Below are positions 8,782-17,630 of a DNA stretch of 64,000 bases, piece after piece. This stretch comes from DATKYQ01 sp964640665. Lineage in GTDB: Bacteria > Myxococcota > B64-G9. How positions within the stretch are numbered: position 1 is the first letter of the stretch; every line of letters starts with the position of its first letter. Location: NCBI GenBank assembly GCA_964640665.1, contig CAZXHT010000001.1, positions 1 through 64,000 of the forward strand, given 5' to 3'. The translations under genes were made by a program, and so were the position numbers. Under the pieces are notes generated by a model. That model was not told the origin of the DNA and did not search any database. It saw nothing but the letters and a program-made list of their open reading frames with translations.

Positions 8782-8883
8782 CGTTGTCCGTTGACATCAA
8801 TCGTGAAAGCACGCAAGATCGCCTTGTCTTTCCAGTCCAGCGATGTCGCGCTACCGCGTTGATCCACGAGGAGGGTTTCCTAC

Positions 8884-10488
8884 ATGCTGGAATTCGTGAT
8901 TTCCAAGAGCGGTAAAGATCTGGTCACCCTGCCACTGGACGGCGATGTCGTTAGCATCGGCCGTGCGGGCACCAACGATCTCAGCCTGCCCGAGCCGACG
9001 GTTTCCAGGCATCAGTGCCAGATATCTCTCGATGGGGACAAGATTCGCCTTCTGGATCACAGCGGCAAGGGCACCCTCGTCGACGGCAAGCGGGTAGCTG
9101 ACGCAGAGTTGCACCCGGGCTCTCGGATCTACTTCGGGGAATTGACGGCCACCTTACGCACGGGCCGAGAGGAAAGTCTGGCCACACCAACCCTGATAGG
9201 CGGAGGCACGAACATTTTGCCCGCCGCTACGGGTTCGGATGCGTTGAGCTTGAGCGGCACGGTTTCGGATAAACCATTCAAGGCACTGCTTGCGGGCAAT
9301 GTTCTCAACGCCGGCACGGATCCGGGCAACGATATCGTCATCGATGACAGTTTCGTCTCGGCGTTTCATTGCCGCTTCTTCAAGAAGAACGATGCCTGGT
9401 TCGTGGCCGATCTGGGCAGCACCAACGGCACGTCGGTCAACGGAGTCCGGGTAGGTGAGGCCCGGCTGGAGCCCGGAGCCGTCATCAGCATGGGTCGCAG
9501 CAACCTGACGGTCGAAGACGACTCCGTCGACAAGTCGGAGTCTTTTTTCGGTTTGGTCAGCGAAGATCCATCCATGCGGTCTGTCTTCGACGCGATCCGC
9601 CGGGCCGCCCCCAGCGATGAAACAATCTTGATCACCGGCGAGTCGGGCTCTGGAAAAGAACTGGTGGCGCATGCCTGTCACAAGCTCAGCCGGCGCACTG
9701 CCCATCTAATGGTCGCGCTGAACTGCGCCGCCATCACCAGGGACCTGATCGAGAGCGAGCTTTTCGGTCACGAGAAGGGGGCTTATACCGGCGCCCAGAC
9801 AAAACGTAAGGGATTGTTCGAGGAGGCCGACAGGGGCACGCTGTTCCTCGATGAAATCGGCGAGTTGGCCATGGACGTGCAAGCAAAGCTCCTGCGGGCT
9901 ATCGAGAGCGGAGAGATCCGACGAGTGGGCAGCAACATTCCGGTGCGTGTAGACACCCGCGTGGTCGCGGCCACTCATCGCTCTCTGCCCGACCGAGTAA
10001 GCAAGGGCGAATTCAGGGAAGACCTGTACTACCGAATCTGCGTAATCGAGATCCCGCTGCCTCCGCTGCGAAAGCGCCCCCGGGACATTCCGCTTCTGGC
10101 GGCCCACTTTCTGACCCGTTCCACCCGGAGCACCGAGCCCAAAAGATTTTCGGACGGCGCCATCGAACGACTTTGCGACTACCGTTTTCCCGGCAACGTG
10201 CGCGAGTTGAAGCACATTATCACCCGGGCGGCGATCATGTGCCCCGAGACTACTATCGAAGCCGGACAACTGATATTCTCGCCCCCCACGCTGGCCGACC
10301 GCGTGGCCGAGTCGCAGATCTATCACAAGGGAAAAACCCTCAAGGAAGTAGAGATCGAGACCCTGCGCCAGGCACTGGCCGCCAACGACGGCAACCAGAA
10401 GGCCGCGGCCCGGGTACTCGGCATCGCCCGCTCGACTTTAATCAACAAGATGGAAAAATACCAGATTTCAGCACACGACACGGACTGA
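8884..10488 (+). CDS. FHA-FHA-sigma54 activator (AAA+, Fis HTH)
   Basis: 534 residues. Two forkhead-associated domains (about 1-100 and 115-215; the second has the LGSTNGTSVNG core) are followed by a sigma54-activator AAA+ domain with Walker A GESGSGKE (252-259), the GAFTGA loop in the variant GAYTGA (299-304) and Walker B LFLDEIGEL, then a Fis-type helix-turn-helix near 503-530 (NQKAAARVLGIARSTLINKM). FHA domains bind phosphothreonine, so a Ser/Thr kinase probably controls it instead of a histidine kinase; this arrangement is common in Myxococcota. GAGGAGG lies upstream of the ATG. No obvious -24/-12 promoter was found nearby, so its targets are unknown. Confidence 0.94.
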   Translation: MLEFVISKSGKDLVTLPLDGDVVSIGRAGTNDLSLPEPTVSRHQCQISLDGDKIRLLDHSGKGTLVDGKRVADAELHPGSRIYFGELTATLRTGREESLATPTLIGGGTNILPAATGSDALSLSGTVSDKPFKALLAGNVLNAGTDPGNDIVIDDSFVSAFHCRFFKKNDAWFVADLGSTNGTSVNGVRVGEARLEPGAVISMGRSNLTVEDDSVDKSESFFGLVSEDPSMRSVFDAIRRAAPSDETILITGESGSGKELVAHACHKLSRRTAHLMVALNCAAITRDLIESELFGHEKGAYTGAQTKRKGLFEEADRGTLFLDEIGELAMDVQAKLLRAIESGEIRRVGSNIPVRVDTRVVAATHRSLPDRVSKGEFREDLYYRICVIEIPLPPLRKRPRDIPLLAAHFLTRSTRSTEPKRFSDGAIERLCDYRFPGNVRELKHIITRAAIMCPETTIEAGQLIFSPPTLADRVAESQIYHKGKTLKEVEIETLRQALAANDGNQKAAARVLGIARSTLINKMEKYQISAHDTD

Positions 10489-10494
10489 GGGCGG

Positions 10495-10935
10495 TCACGT
10501 CGAGAGACTGTATGAAAGCTCGAAACGTTTCTTCTGGCAAAGGGTATCGCTGCACAGAACGAAGTCGAACTTGAGACCAACGCTGAAAGATCCCTTTCGC
10601 GCGGCCTTGTAGGGCACTTCGAAGCGACACTTCTTGTTCTCGAGTATCTTGAGGTCTTTCTTCCGCAACTTCTTCGTCGCAATATCGAGGCCGTCGGACA
10701 CCTTCAGGTTGACGATCAGCGGTGCCGGCTTGTTGATCTTCCACTTGCCGACTACGCCGATCTCGATGGCCATCTTCCCGGACAGGCTCTTGGGACCATC
10801 GGGAAGTTGACCCATCAAGATCCGATAGTTGTCACCGGTCTTTACGACCTTCAGCCCACCGCCGGCCTCGGCCCGGCAAGCTCCCAGGAGGGCCAGGAGA
10901 GACAGACCAAAGATGATGCCGTATGTTCTTCTCAT
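10495..10935 (-). CDS. exported protein, possible DsbD-N-like domain
   Basis: 146 residues with a signal sequence ending LLALLGAC (possible lipobox, Cys20) or cleaved after AEA. The mature part is beta-rich and ends with CSDTLCQKKRFELS (about 126-139), which resembles the cysteine-containing end of the immunoglobulin-like DsbD N-terminal/thiol corrector family. A role in periplasmic thiol chemistry is possible but unproven. It converges on the FHA-sigma54 gene with only 6 nt between stops. Confidence 0.6.
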   Translation of the reverse strand: MRRTYGIIFGLSLLALLGACRAEAGGGLKVVKTGDNYRILMGQLPDGPKSLSGKMAIEIGVVGKWKINKPAPLIVNLKVSDGLDIATKKLRKKDLKILENKKCRFEVPYKAARKGSFSVGLKFDFVLCSDTLCQKKRFELSYSLST

Positions 10936-10980
10936 GTTTTACCTATCGTTACGATACGACGTTCAACCGGCACTCTAAAT

Positions 10981-11622
10981 TCACCACAACTCGCCGGTCA
11001 AGAAGGGGTTGCTTCGCCTCTCGGCACCCACAGTGGTGGCCGGACCGTGCCCCGGGTAGAGGCGCGTATCGTCCGGATGGTTGAATATTTTTTCCCGGAC
11101 CATCTTGACCAGGGTGTCCATCGAGCCGCCGGGCAAATCAGTTCGGCCGACCGAGCCCTGGAAAACCAAGTCGCCGACCAGGATTATTCCCTCGCCATCG
11201 ATCACCAGCGAGATGCTTCCAGGCGAGTGGCCGGGCGTGTGCAGCACGCTCAGTCGGACGGCCCCCGCCTCGATGACATCCCCCTCGTCGATGGTTTTGT
11301 CGGCCGGCGGAGAGTTTTCTATGCTGATACCGAATATGCGTCCCTGTCCCGCGAGTTGTGTTAACATGGGCGCCTCGGACTGGTGGATCAGGATGTCGGC
11401 CCCCGTCTTCTCCTTCAGAGCGAGGTTGCCGCCCACGTGATCGAAGTGGGAATGTGTATTGACGATGTGCCGGCATTGCAATCCGTTCCGATCGAGGGCG
11501 CTGACAATGGCTCCCACGTGTCCACCGGGATCCACTACGACGGCCTGTTTGCTCTCGGAATCGCCGACAATGTAGCAATTTGTCAAAAGCGGCCCGGTCT
11601 CGAGCTGATCAAACACGAGCAT
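10981..11622 (-). CDS. metallo-beta-lactamase-fold hydrolase, glyoxalase II-like
   Basis: 213 residues. The zinc signature THSHFDH (His57, His59, Asp61, His62) is followed by the further metal ligands in TPGHSPG, GDLVF and YPGHGP. Small members of this group hydrolyse thioesters such as S-lactoylglutathione or related thiol adducts; the substrate here is open. The open frame extends upstream to 11997, but the first family-like start is the ATG at 11622, with AAGGA about 8 nt before it. It is divergent from the GH31 gene (140 bp gap). Confidence 0.85.
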   Translation of the reverse strand: MLVFDQLETGPLLTNCYIVGDSESKQAVVVDPGGHVGAIVSALDRNGLQCRHIVNTHSHFDHVGGNLALKEKTGADILIHQSEAPMLTQLAGQGRIFGISIENSPPADKTIDEGDVIEAGAVRLSVLHTPGHSPGSISLVIDGEGIILVGDLVFQGSVGRTDLPGGSMDTLVKMVREKIFNHPDDTRLYPGHGPATTVGAERRSNPFLTGELW

Positions 11623-11761
11623 GCCCAGGTTCCTTCTCTCCCCGCCACAAGACCGGCCAAGATTATCTCGTCCCAGGGCCGAGGTCAACGACGTTCCGCT
11701 TTGTTCGCACAATATGATAGACTCCGGCAGGCTGAAAAAATCAAGTGGGCGAGGTTCGGAA

Positions 11762-14284
11762 ATGTCTTCAAGCATACGAATCCTTCTATTGTCTCTTACA
11801 TATCTTTTCAGCATGGCTGGCTGCGGTGGTAGAACGGGGCACGACGATCGCCCTAGCCTGACTCTTTCCGGGTTCGGGATCTTCGTCGATCCACAGGCCG
11901 TCAAGATCACGCTCGAACATGACGGTCTTGTTCTGGTTGCCATCGAACGGGACGGGCTGCAACTCGGGCGTGTCGACGCCGTCGACGACAACGTCAACTA
12001 CGATCCCTGGCCGCTCTTGGCCGGCGGGGGCCTGGCCGACTACACACCGCCGGCCGGGCTGCGCTGGCTGGACCTGTCAGCGATCGAGGTAAGCGACCGT
12101 GACGCAAACTCTCTCGAGTTGGCTCTGCTTTTCGAGCGCGGCAAGCGGGCCGAGATGAAGATCGAGCTTGTCTCGGCCGGCAGCTACCGCTTGACCTGGA
12201 CCCCGCAGGGCGAGGCTGAGGCGATCGCTTACTTCAGGCTCCGGACACGAATCGATCCCCGGGAAGGTCTCTATGGCCTGGGCGGTTTTCTCGACCAGGT
12301 CAACAACCGCGGCAAGTTGAGGGCCATGCAGACCGAACTGGACCTCGACACCGAGAGCGGTTACAACGAGGCCCACGTTCCGATCCCGCTGATCATCGGC
12401 ACCCGCGGCTGGGGATTGTTCATAGAAAGCCCATACCCGGCCGTTTTCGACGCGGCCTCCACCGAAATCAACGAGGTCACGGTGACCTTCGGAACAGGCG
12501 CCGCCTCGACGGATGGGCTCGTTTTCCACCTTTTCGCGGATGTCAACCCGCTTGATATCACCCGCCATTATTTCGACGTAACCGGCTACCCTGTTCTTCC
12601 GGCCCGCTGGGCGCTGGGGCCGTTGGTATGGCGCGACGAAAATGACGACCAGGCCCAAGTGGAAAACGACCTGGACACGATGCGAGAACTCGACCTGGCG
12701 ACCAACGCCATCTGGATTGATCGCCCCTACGCCTCCGGCGTCAACTCCTTCGACTTCGATTCAGCGAAGTTTCCAAACCCACAGGCCATGATCTCGGGCG
12801 CGCACGACCTGGGTTTCAGGCTGGCCCTGTGGCACACGCCATACCTGGACGAGAGCGATCCGGCCACCGCAAGCCTCCATGACGAAGCCGCTTCGCAGGG
12901 ATTCTTCCCTCCGCGGCCCGGCCTGATTGTCAACGGCTGGTCGGCGCCTGTCGATTTCAGCAACCCGGACGCCTACGCCTGGTGGCAGGACCTGATCCGG
13001 CGCTATACCGACATGGGTGTGGAGGGTTTCAAGCTCGACTACGCAGAGGATGTCGTGGTCGGCATCCTGGGGGCCCGCAACAAGTGGGAGTTCGCGGACG
13101 GATCGGACGAGCGTACCATGCACGCGGTCTATCAACTCTTGTACCACCGCGTCTACGCCCGAACCCTGCCGTCATCCGGGGGGTTTCTGCTGTGCCGGGC
13201 GGGCACCTATGGCGATCAGCTCAACGGCAGCATCATCTGGCCCGGCGACCTGGACGCCAACATGGCCCTGCACGGCGCCGCCTGCACCGACGGCGACAAG
13301 GAATATGTGGCCGTCGGCGGCCTGCCGGCCTCAATGATCTACGGTCTTTCACTGGGACCGTCGGGGTTTCCTTTCTACGGGGCGGACACCGGCGGCTACC
13401 GCCACTCGCCGCCCGACAAGGAAACCTTCACCCGCTGGTTTGAACAGACGGCCTTGTCTTCGGTAATGCAGATCGGCACCAGCTCTAACGACGTGGCCTG
13501 GGAACCTACCGCTGAAAACGGCTTCGACGCCGAGATGCTCGACTGGTACCGCATCTACACTCGCTTGCACCTGAGGCTGTGGCCCTACGAATGGAGCCTG
13601 GCTGTGAGAATTTCCGAAAACGGCCGGCCCATCCAGCGCCCGCTGGGGCTCGCCTATCCCGGGTTGGGCATCCATCCGGGTGACGTCTACCTGTTCGGCC
13701 CCGATCTGCTGGTGGCGCCGGTCGTAGAACGCGGCGCGCGTCAGAAAGTGGTTGTCTTCCCCCCCGGTATCTGGATCGACTGGTGGAACGGCGAGAGTCA
13801 CCAGGGAGAGCGGAGTGAAACTGTCGACGCCCCGCTGGACAAACTGCCGCTCTACCAGCGCTCGGGGTCGATCATTCCCATGCTTCGGCCGAGCATCGAC
13901 ACACTGGCCCCGACGAATCAACCCGAGCGGGTCGATTCCTATGCAACCACACCCGGCATCCTGTGGGCCACAGTAGCCCCGGGAAAGGCTTCGAGTTTCA
14001 CCCTCTTCGACGGAACCAAGCTCAGCCAGGACGGATCGAGCAGCCTGCTGCTTCTCGGCGCCAGCCCCGGCAGCGAGTTCGGCCGGGGATTCTTCTTCGA
14101 GGTCACAAACTTCCGGAATCGCGAGCCGACAAGCGTTACCGACAACGGCTCTGTACTTTCGAAAAGCACAAGCCTCGAAGAACTGGAATTGTCCCCCGCC
14201 GGCTGGTATCTTGACAGCAACGCAGCCGGCAGGCTGTATGTGAAAGTTACGACCGGGGAGCATACGATCGAGGTCGAGCAATAA
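11762..14284 (+). CDS. GH31-family glycosidase lipoprotein
   Basis: 840 residues with a lipoprotein signal ending SMAGC (about 16-20), so membrane-anchored. The GH31 architecture is complete: N-terminal beta-sandwich with the GLYGLGGF segment, a (beta/alpha)8 barrel starting near WIDRPYASG, the nucleophile Asp426 in GFKLDYAED and the acid/base Asp496 in WPGDLDA, then C-terminal beta domains. The K-x-D-Y/F-x-E form of the nucleophile motif is closest to alpha-xylosidase/sulfoquinovosidase-type members. Length fits the family. The ATG at 11762 follows a GAGG; an upstream open stretch to 11621 is not used because the signal peptide begins here. Confidence 0.9.
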   Translation: MSSSIRILLLSLTYLFSMAGCGGRTGHDDRPSLTLSGFGIFVDPQAVKITLEHDGLVLVAIERDGLQLGRVDAVDDNVNYDPWPLLAGGGLADYTPPAGLRWLDLSAIEVSDRDANSLELALLFERGKRAEMKIELVSAGSYRLTWTPQGEAEAIAYFRLRTRIDPREGLYGLGGFLDQVNNRGKLRAMQTELDLDTESGYNEAHVPIPLIIGTRGWGLFIESPYPAVFDAASTEINEVTVTFGTGAASTDGLVFHLFADVNPLDITRHYFDVTGYPVLPARWALGPLVWRDENDDQAQVENDLDTMRELDLATNAIWIDRPYASGVNSFDFDSAKFPNPQAMISGAHDLGFRLALWHTPYLDESDPATASLHDEAASQGFFPPRPGLIVNGWSAPVDFSNPDAYAWWQDLIRRYTDMGVEGFKLDYAEDVVVGILGARNKWEFADGSDERTMHAVYQLLYHRVYARTLPSSGGFLLCRAGTYGDQLNGSIIWPGDLDANMALHGAACTDGDKEYVAVGGLPASMIYGLSLGPSGFPFYGADTGGYRHSPPDKETFTRWFEQTALSSVMQIGTSSNDVAWEPTAENGFDAEMLDWYRIYTRLHLRLWPYEWSLAVRISENGRPIQRPLGLAYPGLGIHPGDVYLFGPDLLVAPVVERGARQKVVVFPPGIWIDWWNGESHQGERSETVDAPLDKLPLYQRSGSIIPMLRPSIDTLAPTNQPERVDSYATTPGILWATVAPGKASSFTLFDGTKLSQDGSSSLLLLGASPGSEFGRGFFFEVTNFRNREPTSVTDNGSVLSKSTSLEELELSPAGWYLDSNAAGRLYVKVTTGEHTIEVEQ

Positions 14285-14323
14285 TATCCTGGTTGTAAAT
14301 ATGCCGGCGAAAGGACTATATCC

Positions 14324-14884
14324 ATGGCCGATCAAGACCTGACAGCCCAAGAGAAGAAAGAGCTGATCGAGGTTGCCCGCCAAACCATCTCGCTCAAGCT
14401 GCAACACGGAAAATTCGAGCAGGCGGTTCCCTCGAGCCCGGCCCTGTCCCGTCCCTGCGGAGCCTTCGTAACGCTGCACGAGAACGGCGACTTGCGCGGC
14501 TGCATCGGCACTTTTCAAAGTAATCGCCCATTGGTCAACACCGTCCAGGAGATGGCCGTATCGGCTGCCGAGCGTGATCCGCGCTTCCCTTCCCTGCGCC
14601 CGGACGAGATCGAGTCTATCGATATCGAGATCTCGGCTCTCTCGCCGTTGCGTGAGATCAAAGACGTTAGCGAAATAGAAGTCGGCAGCCACGGCATCTA
14701 TATTACGCGCGGGTTCCACACCGGCGTGCTCCTGCCGCAGGTAGCCACCGAGTACGGATGGAACCGCGAGACCTTCCTGCAGCACACTTGCCTCAAGGCC
14801 GGCCTGCAACCCGAAGCCTGGAAAGAAGCGGGCACCAAAATAGAGATCTTCGACGCTCAGGTCTTCGGCGAAAAACAAGACTGA
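14324..14884 (+). CDS. AMMECR1-domain protein (AmmeMemoRadiSam system A)
   Basis: 186 residues covering the whole AMMECR1 fold, with the invariant LRGCIG (about 46-51) and the sequence from AERDPRFPSL to SALSP typical of the family. In many bacteria it is encoded beside a MEMO-family protein and a radical SAM enzyme (the AmmeMemoRadiSam group); neither partner is in this window. Biochemical function is not established. AAAGGA lies 8 nt before the ATG. The gene follows GH31 by 39 nt and may share its transcript. Confidence 0.9.
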   Translation: MADQDLTAQEKKELIEVARQTISLKLQHGKFEQAVPSSPALSRPCGAFVTLHENGDLRGCIGTFQSNRPLVNTVQEMAVSAAERDPRFPSLRPDEIESIDIEISALSPLREIKDVSEIEVGSHGIYITRGFHTGVLLPQVATEYGWNRETFLQHTCLKAGLQPEAWKEAGTKIEIFDAQVFGEKQD

Positions 14885-14898
14885 ACTTCAAACTGCGT

Positions 14899-16233
14899 CT
14901 ACTTGCGCTTGGCAAAGACCCGCGGTTTCAGCCCATTGGGCAAAAACTTGTAAACCAGCGGCAGCAGCACCATTCCGCCGGGGAGGGCAAAGATGGCCAG
15001 CGAGGGTATGGTCTTCAGAATGTCGGCAAGCTTGCGGGCCATCTCCCTGCGTTCGCCCGCGGAGAGTTTCTCACCCGAGCTTGCGCGATAGAGCAGGTCG
15101 GCCAGATCCTTGGTCTCCTTTATCTGGCCGATAATCATCCCCAGGTTCTCGGTGATCGCCCTTTGCAGCCTGCCGGCCATACGCTGGCGGTAGAAGCTTA
15201 CGGCCGAACCGACAGTGAACATGTCGAGATAGTCTTTGTGAAGCTCGTAGAACTCCATCACCTCGCATTCCCTGCGGACCAGGTCCTCACCCGAAACACC
15301 CAGCCAGCCGGCCAAATCGCCGATGTAGTCCGACTCCTTGCGGCTGAAGTGACCATCGAGCATCGCCCCCAGGATGACCTGTTCGAGCAGAAAATCGCGC
15401 GTGCGATCGTCCTCGACGGCGGAAGCAACCGCAAGCGGCTCGACCGGCCCCTTGAGCAGATCGAGCAGCTTTTTCCTTGTCTTGCGGGATAACCCGGAAG
15501 ACCTGATTTGCCCGGCCACGACACGCATCGAGCCTACTCCCAGATCGCGATCGGCCAGGGTCAATCCCAGCATGGCCCTGACGAGCAGAGCCCGCTCGCG
15601 ATCGCCGAAGTCGAGCACGCGCTGAATGGCTTCGGGTGCAAGGCCACGTTCGAAATAGGTAACCGCCAGTCTTCCAAGCGTCTTGGCTTCCACGTAGTTG
15701 AAGCTATTGTGGATCGGCAGGCCCAGTAGCGGATTGCCGGCCAGGTAGGCCCGGTTCATCAAGGCCACGCCGACACGGGCAACCAATTTCTCGAGTTTGC
15801 GCGGCGGTGCGCCTTCCGCGGACAATGACGGCAGCAGATCATTGATGCTGCGCGCCAGTTCGAAGCGCCGGCGCAAGAGCGCGAAACAGACCAGCAGTTC
15901 CGCAACCCTGATGTTGCCGCTGGTACAATGCGAGACTGCGCAACCAATTTCCATGGCCAGGTCGGCCTCGATCTTCAATAGGGCAAGAAACACGGCCCGC
16001 CGCTGGGCCGAGCCCTTCTCGGTGTAACGAGCGATGGTGTCCTCGGATGAAAGTGGTGTGCCGTAGACCACTCCGGTCTGACGCAGGCGATATTCTACCC
16101 AGCGCCGGATCTTCTCATCTATATTGAGATCGGTGTTGCCGCGCTCGAATTCCCGCAAGCGCGCGGAGGCGTCCCTGTCGGAGAAAGCCCCGACGCAAGA
16201 CACAAGGAACGAATACAGCCAGCCTTTCTTCAC
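14899..16233 (-). CDS. TerB-like / LETM1-like C-terminal domain protein
   Basis: 444 residues. The N-terminal half is helical and unrecognised; the middle (about 230-330) resembles a TerB/DnaJ-like acidic helical bundle (LEQVILGAMLDGHFSRKE). The last 45 residues, LADILKTIPSLAIFALPGG to the end, resemble the conserved hydrophobic core of LETM1-type proteins (P-S-L-x-I-F-x-x-P-G-G then FLPNGL). LETM1 proteins act in mitochondrial ion exchange; bacterial relatives are uncharacterised. The frame runs up to 16566 through the divergent lipoprotein gene, so the GTG at 16233 is the most reasonable start, though it has no good ribosome site. Confidence 0.65.
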   Translation of the reverse strand: MKKGWLYSFLVSCVGAFSDRDASARLREFERGNTDLNIDEKIRRWVEYRLRQTGVVYGTPLSSEDTIARYTEKGSAQRRAVFLALLKIEADLAMEIGCAVSHCTSGNIRVAELLVCFALLRRRFELARSINDLLPSLSAEGAPPRKLEKLVARVGVALMNRAYLAGNPLLGLPIHNSFNYVEAKTLGRLAVTYFERGLAPEAIQRVLDFGDRERALLVRAMLGLTLADRDLGVGSMRVVAGQIRSSGLSRKTRKKLLDLLKGPVEPLAVASAVEDDRTRDFLLEQVILGAMLDGHFSRKESDYIGDLAGWLGVSGEDLVRRECEVMEFYELHKDYLDMFTVGSAVSFYRQRMAGRLQRAITENLGMIIGQIKETKDLADLLYRASSGEKLSAGERREMARKLADILKTIPSLAIFALPGGMVLLPLVYKFLPNGLKPRVFAKRK

Positions 16234-16391
16234 CCGACAGTCATACGTAAGCGCAGGCCCGGCGTCAAGCCTGTAAAAACTTACGGGAATAACCAAGACC
16301 GTCCGTGCTGTTGTACTAACAGGGTAGCAATTAAATACTCGTTCTTGACAGTGAATCGCTTCCGGACCAACATGTCCGGTGAGGAGGAAGC

Positions 16392-16871
16392 ATGAGAAGA
16401 CTGGCAATTCCGGCGCTGGTGGTTGTTTCGATGTTGTTTGGTGCTTGCGGCCCAAAGATGATTCCCGGTCTGGATATCGAGGCGGCAGATACTCCGGACA
16501 ACCGCGCCCTGCTCGGCCTGGTAGAGAAGTTCCAGCAGGCGTATGAAAACAAGGATGTCGACGCACTGCTAGCCATGGCCTCCCCCAAGTTCTACGAGAC
16601 CAGCGGCACCAGCAAGACGGACGATGATTACAACCTGGACGGCCTGCGCACCCATTTCAGCGACCACTTCAAGATGCTCAAAAAGGTCTCTCTGAACATC
16701 AGTCTGAAAGGCATCAAGGTCGACGGAGACGAGGCGACCATCGACTACCACTTCCTGGCCCGCTACCAGATGAAGCTTCCCACGGGTGAACGCTGGCAGA
16801 TCAAGGACGACGTCAGCCGCATGAAGCTGGCCAAGGAAGACGGCCAGTGGAAAGTTCTTTCCGGGATGTAA
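16392..16871 (+). CDS. NTF2-like lipoprotein
   Basis: 159 residues with a clear lipoprotein signal (LFGAC, Cys20) and a SnoaL/NTF2-type domain: an opening helix LLGLVEKFQQAYENKDVDAL (about 41-60), then curved strands ending with W-x-I-K-D-D and WKVLSGM. Such domains often occur in small exported proteins with structural or ligand-binding roles; this one has no visible active site. The GAGGAGGAAG ribosome site precedes the ATG closely, so the start is firm. It is divergent from the TerB/LETM1-like gene. Confidence 0.8.
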   Translation: MRRLAIPALVVVSMLFGACGPKMIPGLDIEAADTPDNRALLGLVEKFQQAYENKDVDALLAMASPKFYETSGTSKTDDDYNLDGLRTHFSDHFKMLKKVSLNISLKGIKVDGDEATIDYHFLARYQMKLPTGERWQIKDDVSRMKLAKEDGQWKVLSGM

Positions 16872-16904
16872 TCCCGGTGCTGCCGGGCAACATCCAGATG
16901 CGGC

Positions 16905-17525
16905 TTACCTGAGAACGAACTTGAACTTCTCATCGCAGATGAAGATCTCATCCCCTTCTTTTATCTTCATCTTTTCGATCTTCTCGCCCTTGTACCATGT
17001 ACCGTTGGCACTGCCGAGATCCTCGATGTAGTACTCGCCCCGCTCGCGGGTGATGATGGCGTGCTCGCGTGAAACCTTGACGGAATTGATCACCAGGTCG
17101 CACTTGCTCGAGCGCCCGATGATGTAGATATCCTTGTCGATTTTTTCCGTGTCGCCATCCTCGTTGACGATGTAGAGGCCCTTGGCCTCGGCCGTGCGCG
17201 GTGCGGGCCGCGGTGGTCGCTTCTGTCTGCCGGCTGGCGCGGACTTGTGCCCGGCGGCTTCCTTGGTGCGGCCCGGCGCGAATTTCTGTCCCGGCGGAGG
17301 GCGTCGCGTGGGTCGGGCCGACACGGCCGGCACGTCATCTTTTGCGGGTGACACCATCTCCTTGGCAACGGGTGTGATGTATCCCAACTTGACCGCCATC
17401 TCGAACATCGCCTGGCCGACCAAGTGGTCAAGCCGGTCGCCCGAATCCTCGGCCATGCTGGCGTACACATCCCATAATGCCTGGCCGACGGAAACCTGAC
17501 GCGACTTTGCGGGCGAATCAGCCAT
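16905..17525 (-). CDS. FHA-domain protein
   Basis: 206 residues: a helical N-terminal module (1-70), a Pro/Arg/Lys-rich linker (about 78-125) and a C-terminal FHA domain (about 130-206) with the phosphopeptide-binding residues IGRSSKCDLVI, SREHAII and LGSANGTW. It probably links a phosphothreonine signal to the helical module. The ATG at 17525 has GGAGGCGAG directly upstream; the frame is open to 17621 but without such a site. It converges on the NTF2-like lipoprotein. A second FHA user, the sigma54 activator, is in the same window. Confidence 0.85.
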   Translation of the reverse strand: MADSPAKSRQVSVGQALWDVYASMAEDSGDRLDHLVGQAMFEMAVKLGYITPVAKEMVSPAKDDVPAVSARPTRRPPPGQKFAPGRTKEAAGHKSAPAGRQKRPPRPAPRTAEAKGLYIVNEDGDTEKIDKDIYIIGRSSKCDLVINSVKVSREHAIITRERGEYYIEDLGSANGTWYKGEKIEKMKIKEGDEIFICDEKFKFVLR

Positions 17526-17630
17526 CTCGCCTCCTGATAGCTCCAGCGCGGGAACTCGTTGAAAATCCGGTGTTATCCCGCATTTGGGGTTGACTATAGC
17601 AATGCCCAACATGCCTGTCAACTTTGTGTG

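Noticed and set aside
13349..14878. 509-residue open frame on the minus strand
   Set aside because: Antisense of GH31 and the AMMECR1 gene, both with recognised catalytic motifs; no domain in the antisense product.
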